DNA of 8,109 bases from Acetobacteraceae bacterium (GTDB lineage: Bacteria > Pseudomonadota > Alphaproteobacteria > Acetobacterales > Acetobacteraceae): positions 1-8,109 of the forward strand of contig PKWQ01000112.1 in assembly GCA_003133265.1 (NCBI GenBank), given 5' to 3'. The notes under the pieces are model-generated. The model was not told the origin of the DNA and did no database searches. It saw only the letters and a list, made by a program, of their open reading frames with translations. The translations under genes and the position numbers were made by a program. Every line of letters starts with the position of its first letter. The stretch's first letter is position 1. Shown here one piece after another: positions 1-6,206 of the stretch.

Positions 1-159
1 GAGGATCGCTGCCGCATCCGCGACAACCCCGGCATCATGGCAAGGGCACGCAGTTTCGCCCTCAACATCTTGCGGAAAAACCGCGTCACCAACGTCGCCA
101 AGGCCCTCTGGGACGGAGCCCTCAGCCTCGATCACATCCTGGCATACAAGAAAATCTGA
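1..159 (+). CDS. ISAs1-family transposase, C-terminal end (partial at window edge)
   Basis: The last 52 residues of an open frame enter from the left edge and stop at TGA 157-159. The pattern DNPGIMARARSFALNILR, then a segment on Asn/Val/Ala-Lys-Ala-Leu-Trp and a final LAYKKI, is the recognisable C-terminus of ISAs1-family (H-repeat-associated) DDE transposases, which move their element by cut-and-paste. The catalytic residues would lie outside the window. The stop lies 11 nt before the terminal inverted-repeat motif, as expected for an IS whose transposase fills the element. No frameshift is seen in this part. Family call is from recognition of the tail; whether the whole gene is intact cannot be seen. 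Confidence 0.8.
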   Translation, partial: EDRCRIRDNPGIMARARSFALNILRKNRVTNVAKALWDGALSLDHILAYKKI

Positions 160-178
160 TCAGCGTTGAACAGCCCTG
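1..178 (+). mobile_element. Right end of an ISAs1-family insertion sequence
   Basis: The transposase tail is followed by CAGCCCTG at 171-178, whose reverse complement CAGGGCTG is the usual outer tip of ISAs1-family inverted repeats. The element is therefore inferred to end at 178, with non-IS sequence from 179. The left end and the target duplication are outside the window, so the boundary rests on the motif alone. Confidence 0.6.
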
Positions 179-305
179 TCGGAATATGCTTTGTCGGCTA
201 CTACCCACGCCCTATTAGCATAAAAGTTGCTTTTGCGCATTTCCGTCCATTGCAGACAGGAGAACCGGACATAGACAGTAGTCGCAAGGAACAGAAGTAC
301 GCTAA

Positions 306-545
306 ATGGGCTACGAGCGGTTTCTTGACTTATACGAGTGCGGAGGACTTTGAGTTTCCTCAGCGCCCAGCACGTCCCATACTTGGCGGCGTCATATACC
401 TTGTTGGCATAATGACAGGCATCTGCGGGCTGCATTACATTCGCCTCCGTTCGATTGCTGGTCCATGCCTTTTGCTCGTCGGGATGGCCATTGCGGAAAC
501 CGGACTCGCCCTGGCTTTCACCGGTTATCTACCGTTTGTCACTGA
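306..545 (+). pseudogene. Small two-helix membrane protein, frameshifted and truncated
   Basis: A weak start ATG 306 opens MGYERFLDLYEC and then stops. Removing one base (C341) turns the text into LYEW-EDFEFP and joins it to the next frame, which reads on through two hydrophobic stretches (about ILGGVIYLVGIMTGICGL and GPCLLLVGMAIAETGLALAF). The result resembles a small inner-membrane protein with a short cytoplasmic N-terminus and a two-helix hairpin; I cannot name its family. The natural C-terminus is absent: after about 545 the open frame only continues because it runs antisense to the IS1595 transposase. The fragment sits between the ISAs1 end and the IS1595 element, and its base composition is less GC-rich than the flanks. 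The start is uncertain, with only an AGAAG-like ribosome site about 8 nt upstream. Confidence 0.45.
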
Positions 546-579
546 GAACGCCCCCGCCTCCCTCGGGCCTTCCCGCGCC

Positions 580-1479
580 TCAGCACCGCGCTACAGCCGC
601 ACCGAAGATATCCGGGTTCTTCCGGTTGTTGTACCGGAACTCGAACTCTGCGACGTAGAGCGGCAGATATTTCGCGCTCACCTTGTGGAACGTGCCCATG
701 ATGCCGCGCTTGAGCAGAGACCAGAACCCGTCGATCGTCTGAGTGTGGACAGCGCCGGCCACGTATTCGCCCCGACTGTGGCGGACGAACTGATGAGCGA
801 ATTCGCGATTGAGGTTCCGATAGCCGCTGTGTTCGTCAGTTGCGATCAGATCAACCTTGGTCGATACCGCCTCGCGGACGAAGCCTTCCATCGTGGCGGT
901 ATCGGTATTGCGGATCACTCGGGCAACCACAGTGCCTTTGCGCTCGACGGCACCGATGACGATTTCCTTGCCGACACCGCCCGTCCCCGGCGTGCGCTTG
1001 TCCCAATGCCGGTTCTTGTTCTTACCGCCGATGTAGGTCTCATCGACCTCGACAATGCCCATAAGCTGGCGGAACTCGGGATCGACAAGCCCGGCACGGA
1101 TGCGGTGGCACATATAATGCGCCGTCCGATAGGAGCCGAACCCCATGACGCGCTGCACCTGCAACGCAGCAACGCCTTTTTTGCTTGTCAGCATCATATG
1201 AATGACCCGGAACCAGTCGCGCAGACCGATGTTCGTGTTCTCGAAGATCGTCCCGACCAGGACGGAGAAGCGATAACCGCCAGCGGCGGCGCATTGGGTG
1301 CATTGCCAGTTAAAGGGACGATTGGTTACGGAATAGACCTTCTCATTGCCGCAGCGTGGGCAACGGATACCCACGGGCCAACGGCGGCTCTGCAAGTAGG
1401 ATTTACAGGCATCATCATCGGGGAACATTTCCTCGAACTGGCTGATGGTCATCTGGCGAGTGAACTGAGCTTGGCCCAT
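580..1479 (-). CDS. IS1595-family (ISXO2-like) transposase
   Basis: An intact 299-residue DDE-type transposase on the minus strand. An N-terminal zinc-ribbon shows Cys pairs at about 40/43 (CPRC) and 60/63 (CTQC), followed by the typical GTIFENT segment and a helical region (LTSKKGVAALQVQRVMG). The ISXO2-like catalytic domain has the first Asp at about 146 (EVDETYIGGK), the second at about 215 (ATDEHSGY), and the third motif at about 245-257 (HTQTIDGFWSLLK). Many relatives have HTN-x-x-E in this motif; here Gln247 and Asp250 take those places, so the third acidic or amide residue is less standard. Length fits the family. The GC-rich antisense strand creates a long open frame opposite, which is not a gene. 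ATG 1479 is the natural start, with GGGGA upstream. No passenger gene is evident inside the element. Confidence 0.93.
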   Translation of the reverse strand: MGQAQFTRQMTISQFEEMFPDDDACKSYLQSRRWPVGIRCPRCGNEKVYSVTNRPFNWQCTQCAAAGGYRFSVLVGTIFENTNIGLRDWFRVIHMMLTSKKGVAALQVQRVMGFGSYRTAHYMCHRIRAGLVDPEFRQLMGIVEVDETYIGGKNKNRHWDKRTPGTGGVGKEIVIGAVERKGTVVARVIRNTDTATMEGFVREAVSTKVDLIATDEHSGYRNLNREFAHQFVRHSRGEYVAGAVHTQTIDGFWSLLKRGIMGTFHKVSAKYLPLYVAEFEFRYNNRKNPDIFGAAVARC

Positions 1480-1592
1480 TGGAGTGATCCCCGTGTCTGA
1501 CAGGGAATATAGGGCATCAGCCGAAGTTAGTCAAATCCCGCATAATCGCCCAGACGAGATCGCCCCCCGTAGACGACACCGGACGCAGCTGA
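1480..1592. other. Non-coding flank of the IS1595 transposase
   Basis: This stretch carries the upstream region of the minus-strand transposase and presumably one terminal inverted repeat of the element. I could not pair it convincingly with a matching end on the other side of the transposase, so the exact IS borders are left open. No coding frame with sensible composition is seen. Confidence 0.3.
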
Positions 1593-1820
1593 ATGGCCCC
1601 GGTGGGTATCAGCTTAACACCGTCGGCCTATCTATGGTCGTGGTCGGCTTATCCAGAAGCTGGTCAATGCCCCCTCCGTGCGGCGGTGCTAGAAGCGGCC
1701 AAAGGGTTCCGGCGGTTGGAGGTTCATAAGCAACTACCTATGCTGCGGGAGACGCTGGGTGCGATGCGGCAACAGAACGACAGCGCCACGGCTCTTGCAC
1801 CGAATGCCGCGACTGCGTAG
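1593..1820 (+). pseudogene. Probable transposase C-terminal fragment
   Basis: A 75-codon frame starts with ATG directly after an in-frame TGA and ends at TAG 1818-1820. Its second half (LRAAVLEAAKGFRRLEVHKQ, then LPMLRETLGAM) resembles the C-terminal tail of some proteobacterial transposases, perhaps of the IS256/Mutator group, in which an Ala-rich helix is followed by GFRRLKA and a LPxL motif. The family call comes from memory of the pattern and is weak. No catalytic domain is present, so this would be a dead remnant. It sits between the IS1595 transposase and the autotransporter pseudogene, a place where IS debris is expected. It could also be the end of an unrelated small helical protein. 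Confidence 0.35.
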
Positions 1821-1929
1821 GGTGCTATTGGGTGATGGTCGTCAGGTGAGTTTCAACAGAGCGCGAGACATCCCCCTAGCGCTGTTACCCGCCAGGTCCG
1901 ATCCCGCCACGGCGCAACGGACGTTTGTC

Positions 1930-4242
1930 ATGACGCGTGCTGAGCACCGCGACATTTCGAATAATCGCCAGTCATCATCTGGCTGCGTTTGCCCGAACCT
2001 CGAACGGCCGTTGCGCCGGCTGCTACGCGCCATCCCGTTCGCGACGATGTTGGCCACGACGGGGGGCCCCGCGTTGCTCAATGCAAACCTCCAAACGGAA
2101 GAAACTGTCTATCTCAACGCGACTCAGGCGCAGAAAGCCGCCGCGGGAGCCGTTATGATCCTTCCGGAGGTCCACGCCAACATTCTGCTCCGCGCGTTCC
2201 CGACGAATCCGGCTTACGGTTATGATCCGACGACTGGGATCCCATTCGCGCCCCCGCTCCCGGCGCCTATCTTAGCCGCTGTCTCAGCCGCGACGAACTC
2301 CATATGGGCCAACACGCAGGTGAACGCCGTAAAGGGTTTTATCGGCGCAACTTACAATATCTATGGCAACCAATACACCTACTCGGGCCCATACAGTTCC
2401 CCGACCGACTCTAATGGCGACCCAGCCCCCTTTCAGATGTCGGCCGCGATCGGCAGCAATCCTTTTACGGTGGCCAACTCATCCGCTCTCGCCTACCAGA
2501 TTCAGCAAAACGACCCCACCAATATTTATGGCCAAAGCTGGGCAGCCAATACGCAAACTTCCGATTTCCCGAGCGCACATACGATGCTGGGCAACGGCGA
2601 CGCGATTTCGTATGCCATCCTCGCCCCGGGATATTATCAGCAGCTCGTCCTGGCCGGGGTGGAATTCGGCTATGGCACCAACGTGTTCGGTGTGCATTAT
2701 CCGCTGGACACGATCGGCGGACGAATTCTCGTCACCTACGTGATCGCTGAGACGCTTGCCGGCAATCCGCTGTACAATTCTGTAACTACCTTCATCCCGG
2801 GCAATCTCGCGTCGCTCAGCGGGACGATGCAGACCTATCTCGGTGGCGGCGGCAGTTCGCCCTACGCGGCACCATGCGCCGGCAACGTCGCCGCCTGCGT
2901 CGCCGGCGGCGTGATCCCCACCGCCGCTGCTTACACCCAGGCGATACAGAACTATACGTATTATCTGACCTACGGCCTCCCATCGGCGACACGACGCTGG
3001 CACCGGTCGTGCCGTCGGATGCCTACTGGTTGATCGCCACGCGGTTTCCCTACCTGAGCATGGCGCAACTCAATCAGATCCTCGCCACCACCGAATTGCC
3101 TTCGGGCGTGCCGCTCGACAACGGCACCGGTTGGGCAGGGCTCAATCTCTACGCCGCCGCCGGCGGCTACGGCGCGTTTCCCAATAACGTTACGGTGAAC
3201 ATGAACGCCGCACTCGCCGCCCTGATCCAGGTCGGCGGTACGGCGACGCTGTCCGGCAGCACTGTCGTCGCCACCAGCATCGGCAACAGCCCGGCGTTGA
3301 GTGGGGCCTACCCGATCCTCACCGCTATCGGCGGCATATCCGGCAGCTTCAATTCGTTGACCGAGCCGACGAGCGGTCTCGCCGCCGGCACGCGGTTTGA
3401 CACGTTGTATGGCAGCAACACGATTTCGCTAGTGACGACACCGAGTTTCTACGGCAACCTGGCCGCCGCCGGTGTGGCGGCGAGCAGCAGCGAAAGCAGT
3501 GTCGGCGGTGCGTTGGATGCGATCCGTCCCGCCCCCGGCGTGGCGATGGATTCCGCCCAGTCGGCGCTGTTCGGCCCCCTCTACACACTGCCCGCCGGCA
3601 GCATCACCGCGGGTTTGGATGAGTTGGCGCCATCGATCTACGCCGACGGGATGATCACGGCGCGCAACTCCTGGTACCTGATGGCCAATGCGGTCAGCGG
3701 TCAGTTGGCGGCGCGGCGCGGTTTGGCCGCCGATAACGCCGCCAACAGCGCGCCCGGACCGAACGGCAGCACGATCTGGGTCAGCGGGCTCGCCGGCTAC
3801 TGCACCACCGGCGCGGGTGGTGGCTCCCCCTGGCTTTACCGCAGGGCTGGGTGGCGCGGCGGCCGGCATCGATATACCGGTGGCCGACACAGGGCGTGTT
3901 GGCGTGGCGGTCGGAACAGTCGACGGGCAGACTTGGTCGCAGACCAGCGGGCAGGCCACAAACAACACGGCGCAGTTTGCGACCTATGGCCAATGGCAGA
4001 GCGGGATGTTCTTTGCCGAGGCGCAACTCGGTCTGATGTATCAACAGGAGAATGTGCGTCGGACACTGCCGCTGTTCGGCGCAACGACGCGGGGCGACAC
4101 CAACGGGCTGGCCGGCGGCGGCGGCATACGTGTCGGCATGCAGCAAAATCTCGGCGCGTGGCTGATCGAGCCGAGCCTCGGCTTCGGTGGCTTCGATTTG
4201 CATCTGCCTAGCATTACAGTTGCGGTTTCTGTTGATCTCTGA
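1930..4242 (+). pseudogene. Autotransporter with PAP2-phosphatase-like passenger, frameshifted and truncated
   Basis: Three reading frames form one broken gene. Frame A (to about 2980) gives a signal-like N-terminus (RRLLRAIPFATMLATTGG) and a PAP2-superfamily passenger: DFPSAHT at 2563-2583 and GVHYPLD at 2689-2709, followed by IGGR. Frame B (about 2981-3830) is a Gly/Ala/Ser-rich passenger stalk. Frame C (about 3831-4211) is the start of an autotransporter beta-barrel (IWVSGLAGY ... AGLGGAAAGIDIPVA ... YGQWQSGMFFAEAQLGLMYQ ... GGGIRVGMQQNLG). Intact relatives are secreted and anchored in the outer membrane by this barrel. Adding one C at 2979-2981 and removing one C from the run 3826-3830 restores a single frame. 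The barrel is cut at about half length by an IS701-type end; the last residues to the stop at 4242 are IS-derived. The PAP2 SR-x5-H element lacks the Ser-Arg pair (Gly-Thr instead). Start is uncertain: ATG 1930 has no good ribosome site and TTG 2011 is an alternative. Confidence 0.8.
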
Positions 4243-4390
4243 ATCTATGGGCAACCATGATTCGGGAGGTCATGGATGTCTGGTGCATCGATCGAGACGA
4301 CGTTGGGGCTTTGGGCGTCGTCTCTGCGGGATGTCAAAGCGCGCATTCGATCCTTGTTCACGCAGGAGCGGGTAGCGGCGTCGGCGGGCG
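4212..4390 (+). mobile_element. IS701-family insertion sequence, left-end fragment
   Basis: The autotransporter homology stops at CTAG (4208-4211), which matches the YTAR target preference of IS701-family elements. About 64 nt of leader follow, then a ribosome site GGGAGGT (4264-4270) and ATG 4276 opening the typical IS701 transposase N-terminus. Similarity ends near 4390, so only about 180 bp of the element remain and the rest is missing. The left border is inferred from the CTAG and the end of barrel similarity; I did not see the partner inverted repeat. Confidence 0.55.
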
Positions 4391-4443
4391 GCGGGCGCGC
4401 CCTGTCCACCACGCGGCTGCCGGCCGCGACGACGCCTACGTGA
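4276..4443 (+). pseudogene. IS701-family transposase, N-terminal fragment fused to unrelated sequence
   Basis: The frame starts MSGASIETTLGLWASSLRDV and continues through IRSLFTQERVAASAG, the well-known N-terminus of IS701-family transposases; the usual text goes on with LFLDGLLG. Instead the frame runs into GGRALSTTRLPAATTPT and stops at 4441-4443, giving 55 residues where about 400 are expected. The catalytic DDE core is absent, so no activity is possible. GGGAGGT 5 nt before ATG 4276 supports that start over ATG 4272, which is in another frame. The break at about 4390 is a recombination or deletion junction with the tail of a different gene. Confidence 0.8.
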
Positions 4444-4469
4444 TCTCCGCCGCGGCGGCGCCCGCCTGA
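4390..4469 (+). pseudogene. C-terminal tail of an unidentified gene
   Basis: Immediately after the IS701 break, the frame ending at TGA 4467-4469 has almost only G or C in the third codon position and reads RPVHHAAAGRDDAYVISAA before a short Ala-rich end. This codon pattern suggests real coding sequence, different in frame from the IS701 fragment. An intrinsic terminator begins 38 nt after the stop, which fits the natural end of a transcription unit whose 5' part was removed when the IS701 junction formed. The protein family is not recognisable from about 26 residues. Confidence 0.35.
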
Positions 4470-4506
4470 GGGCCGACAGCGGCGCGCGGCATCATCATGC
4501 GGGAGC

Positions 4507-4549
4507 GGGGCGTCGGCCGTCTGGCCGACGCCCCGGCCCCTCATTTTTT
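4507..4549 (+). terminator. Strong intrinsic terminator
   Basis: A perfect 12-bp stem (GGGGCGTCGGCC / GGCCGACGCCCC) with loop GTCT spans 4507-4534, and six T residues lie at 4544-4549. The T-run begins 9 nt after the stem, somewhat further than in a classic terminator, though GGCCCC in between may extend or compete with the stem. It would end transcription of the gene whose tail stops at 4469. Its right arm is also the start of the 85-bp repeat. Confidence 0.6.
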
Positions 4550-4608
4550 GGTCCGGCACGCGCCTCCGCCCAATTACGGCGGGGCGCCCGTCCCACGGGG
4601 GGATCGGC
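4524..4608 (+). repeat. 85-bp repeat, copy A
   Basis: By hand alignment this segment matches 5703-5787 without gaps, at about 71 of 85 positions. Identical blocks lie at both ends and around TCATTTTTTGGTCCGG. The ends are near inverted repeats: GCCGACGCCCC opens and GGGGGGATCGGC closes. Copy A has an extra complementary arm on its left that makes the terminator hairpin; copy B does not. Its nature (mobile repeat, shared 3' region or coding remnant) is open. Confidence 0.7.
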
Positions 4609-4818
4609 AGCCAACTCCGATACCTCCCAGCGGGCCTGCGTAGTTTCCGAGCCTGCCCCCGCTGTTCGCTGCCGGATAGGCAATAAGACAACGCCCAAGA
4701 TCAATCGAATTGAGCGGATGACCATCACGTTGGCAGACCCGCAGCGTAATGGCGCATAATTGAAGCGATAATTTCTGGACGTCGCCTAACTCATCGTTCA
4801 GGGTAAGGAATACGATAA

Positions 4819-5016
4819 ATGGTACAGTCACCGAAGAGTCCGGCGAGTGAGGCTCACCTTCTGGTTCTGGCGGCCGCTCGCCACCACGCCGCCGCGCATC
4901 ATCACCATCAGGCGGCCTATCATCGCGATCTCGGCAAGCCCGAAGACGCCAAGAAGCACGCAGACGCGGCTCTCGAACATAGCAAGGCCGCCCACGTGTC
5001 ATTTCCAAAAAGTTAG
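4819..5016 (+). CDS. Small histidine-rich helical protein
   Basis: A 65-residue gene starts at ATG 4819 with ribosome site TAAGGA at 4803-4808, and ends at TAG. Eleven of 65 residues are His, including HHAAAHHHH at about 22-30; the rest is mostly Ala, Lys, Glu and Asp (KPEDAKKHADAALEHSKAAH). The composition predicts a soluble, amphipathic helical protein with no signal peptide or membrane segment. Similar small Ala/His-rich helical proteins occur in many proteobacteria, mostly without known function; metal binding is conceivable from the His cluster but is inference. It is the first of a short co-directional row, 30 nt before the next start. A possible promoter upstream (TTGGCA 4730-4735, CATAAT 4755-4760) has a 19-nt spacer, which is long. 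Confidence 0.7.
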   Translation: MVQSPKSPASEAHLLVLAAARHHAAAHHHHQAAYHRDLGKPEDAKKHADAALEHSKAAHVSFPKS

Positions 5017-5046
5017 GCAACCCACATGCCAGAAATGGAGGTTCCC

Positions 5047-5262
5047 ATGACGGGAAGTCAGGTGTTGCGGAGCGAAGCAGGCGTGATGCTCATTAAGGTC
5101 ACGCTGCGCGATACAAGCGGTGCAGGCGCGGATCGTGGCTACTTGGTGCGCGGTCCTCATCCGGCCGACAAGTCCACTATTTGCAGCAAGGCCGACGCGG
5201 AAACGCGTTTTGTTGCCGCTTTGGCCCGGACCGCAAGCAGCGGTGATAATCGGCGTGGGTGA
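5047..5262 (+). CDS. Small hypothetical protein (71 residues)
   Basis: ATG 5047 is preceded by GGAGG at 5037-5041 with a 5-nt gap, which decides this start over the in-frame ATG 5026. The product begins MTGSQVLRSEAGVMLIKVTL and ends ALARTASSGDNRRG. A short beta-like stretch (VMLIKVTLRD), a Gly-rich turn and a C-terminal helix (DAETRFVAALART) suggest a small compact cytoplasmic protein; one Cys and no membrane segment are present. I do not recognise the family. It follows the His-rich gene by 30 nt, and its stop at 5260-5262 lies 4 nt before the next ATG, so the genes probably share a transcript. Confidence 0.6.
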   Translation: MTGSQVLRSEAGVMLIKVTLRDTSGAGADRGYLVRGPHPADKSTICSKADAETRFVAALARTASSGDNRRG

Positions 5263-5266
5263 GGTG

Positions 5267-5802
5267 ATGGCGACTGTTACGCCTTGGCCTTATCAAATTC
5301 CGCCCCGAGGGAAAGAAGACACTTGGCCCCCTACGAGGAGAGGCGGCTCCGCAGCCTGCTCGCCGCGCTCCACGACTACGGGCAGGTCCTGCGCGCCAGC
5401 TTCGAGCCGGCGCTGCCCGACTACGGCTTCGCCGAGGCCGTCGACTACCTGCGCGATTCGGTCGGCGCCCACATCGTCGAGGCCGCGCTGGCGGCGGGCG
5501 GACGCTCCCTGCCCGGCGGAGAGCCGGCGCCAGCTGCCGTGATGCCGGTTTGGGCGTTCGAGCCGGAGGGCGGCAGCAAAGACGCGCCGCTCAGCTCGGC
5601 GAGGCTGTGGAACACCGACCTGCTGGTCGAGGCGCTGCGCGTCGAGGACGACGACCACCCGGAGCCAGTCCCCCCTCGGTGCGCGAGCGGTTCAGCCGCT
5701 GGGCCGACGCCCCCGCCCTTCATTTTTTGGTCCGGCGCACGCCCCCACGTAATGGCAGCGGCGTACCCGTCCCACGGGGGGATCGGCGATATCCGGCAGT
5801 GA
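5267..5802 (+). pseudogene. Unidentified gene, probably frameshifted
   Basis: ATG 5267 follows the previous stop by 4 nt and has GAGGTG just before it. Its frame reads MATVTPWPYQIPPRGKEDT and then loses sense. One added T at 5323-5324 would join it to the next frame (LAPYEERRLRSLLAALHDYG ... FAEAVDYLRDSVGAHIVEAA ... LWNTDLLVEALRVEDDD), which from about 5326 to 5665 has strong G/C third positions and looks truly coding. A soluble, mainly helical, acidic product is implied; the family is unknown. The first 18 codons are less GC-biased than the rest, so a junction near 5320 is an alternative to a frameshift. Near 5665, by a CCCCCC run, sense may switch again to a third frame (SVRERFSRWADAPALHFLVR). 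After 5703 the text is the 85-bp repeat, so the true C-terminus is unclear. Confidence 0.45.
5703..5787 (+). repeat. 85-bp repeat, copy B
   Basis: This is the partner of 4524-4608, in the same orientation and of equal length, with start points 1,179 bp apart. Its ends form a better inverted pair than in copy A: GCCGACGCCCCC at 5703-5714 against GGGGGGATCGGC at 5776-5787, 10 of 12 complementary. It holds the same T6 run but no strong hairpin before it. The two copies bracket the small-gene cluster 4819-5700. Confidence 0.7.
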
Positions 5803-5805
5803 TTT

Positions 5806-5825
5806 CGGGGGAAGAGCGTGGGACG
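5806..5825 (+). repeat. 20-bp direct repeat, copy 1
   Basis: CGGGGGAAGAGCGTGGGACG matches 6048-6067 with one mismatch, in the same orientation. It lies 46 bp to the left of the tRNA-Lys fragment, and an ATA/CCGGC context recurs loosely before both copies. An att-associated repeat or integrase arm site is possible. Confidence 0.55.
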
Positions 5826-5871
5826 CGCCGGGCCGGCCCGGGGGCCGATCGCCGAAACGCGTTGGTCGCCT

Positions 5872-5916
5872 TGGTGAGCCCGGTGGGATTCGAACCCACG
5901 GCCTCAAGATTAAAAA
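5872..5916 (-). other. 3' half of tRNA-Lys(UUU), attachment-site-like remnant
   Basis: Read on the minus strand, the segment has an anticodon loop TTTTTAA (anticodon TTT), a 3' anticodon-stem strand TCTTG, variable region AGGCC, a perfect T-arm (GTGGG, TTCGAAT, CCCAC), acceptor strand CGGGCTC, discriminator A and encoded CCA. The sequence before the loop (TCGAA) cannot pair with TCTTG and no D-arm or 5' acceptor strand follows to the right, so the tRNA is only a 3' half. Such halves arise when an element integrates at a tRNA 3' end. With this orientation the inserted DNA would lie to the right and the old flank to the left. Lysine identity rests on the loop alone. Confidence 0.7.
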
Positions 5917-6047
5917 TTCGACGACCGCATCGAGAGATTTGCTAGAATTGGCTCTTTTCGAGGTGCTTCAGGCACTTCTGGACAGGCGGTCGTCCCGAGC
6001 CGTCCCCTTGTCTACCCACGATCGCCACCCATCGCCACTTATACCGG

Positions 6048-6067
6048 CGGGGGAAGAGCGGGGGACG
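6048..6067 (+). repeat. 20-bp direct repeat, copy 2
   Basis: CGGGGGAAGAGCGGGGGACG differs from 5806-5825 at one position. It lies 131 bp to the right of the tRNA-Lys fragment and just before AAGGAGG. See copy 1. Confidence 0.55.
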
Positions 6068-6206
6068 AAGGAGGCGGTCAAACTCACAGACCGCGCTGCC
6101 ACCGCAGGGGGCATTCCGTTGGAATCCGGGCCGGCTTCGGTTGGAACCGATGGCTGACTTCGTCCGAACCCGCAATAAACTCAAAAATCGGGAATTCACG
6201 CGCCTG

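Larger units (their letters stand above)
5803..6206. other. Gene-free stretch with attachment-site debris
   Basis: No credible gene lies here. The stretch contains the tRNA-Lys 3' half (5872-5916), two near-identical 20-bp direct repeats (5806-5825 and 6048-6067), and a ribosome-site-like AAGGAGG at 6068-6074 followed by KLTDRA in one frame. That last text recalls the first residues of tyrosine integrases with an arm-binding domain but soon loses similarity and stops at 6157. The set resembles the worn end of an integrated element. Confidence 0.45.

Noticed and set aside
160..435. Minus-strand 91-codon frame
   Set aside because: It overlaps the ISAs1 end and runs opposite the more sensible membrane-protein text; no domain, ribosome site or codon pattern supports it.
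166..1500. A 444-codon plus-strand open frame
   Set aside because: It begins inside the ISAs1 tip with TTG, and most of it runs antisense to the IS1595 transposase, whose zinc-ribbon and catalytic motifs are clear. Only the part 306 to about 545 is likely derived from a real gene.
180..1570. Possible inverted ends for the IS1595 element (TCGGCT ... GCCCTAT near 193-216 and on the minus strand near 1514-1532)
   Set aside because: The two blocks match only with different internal spacing (9 versus 3 nt), so I do not trust them as terminal inverted repeats.
2479..3003. Minus-strand open frame opposite the autotransporter passenger
   Set aside because: It is an antisense shadow of the Gly/Ala-rich passenger with no motifs of its own; the plus strand carries the PAP2 signature.
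4245..4691. Minus-strand 148-codon frame and overlapping minus frames to 5020
   Set aside because: Arg/Pro/Gly-rich shadow text opposite the IS701 fragment, terminator and repeat; no start signal or family resemblance.
5816..5945. Plus-strand frame containing SPVGFEPTASRL
   Set aside because: This peptide is the well-known artefact of translating the antisense of a tRNA T-arm; the segment is the tRNA-Lys 3' half.
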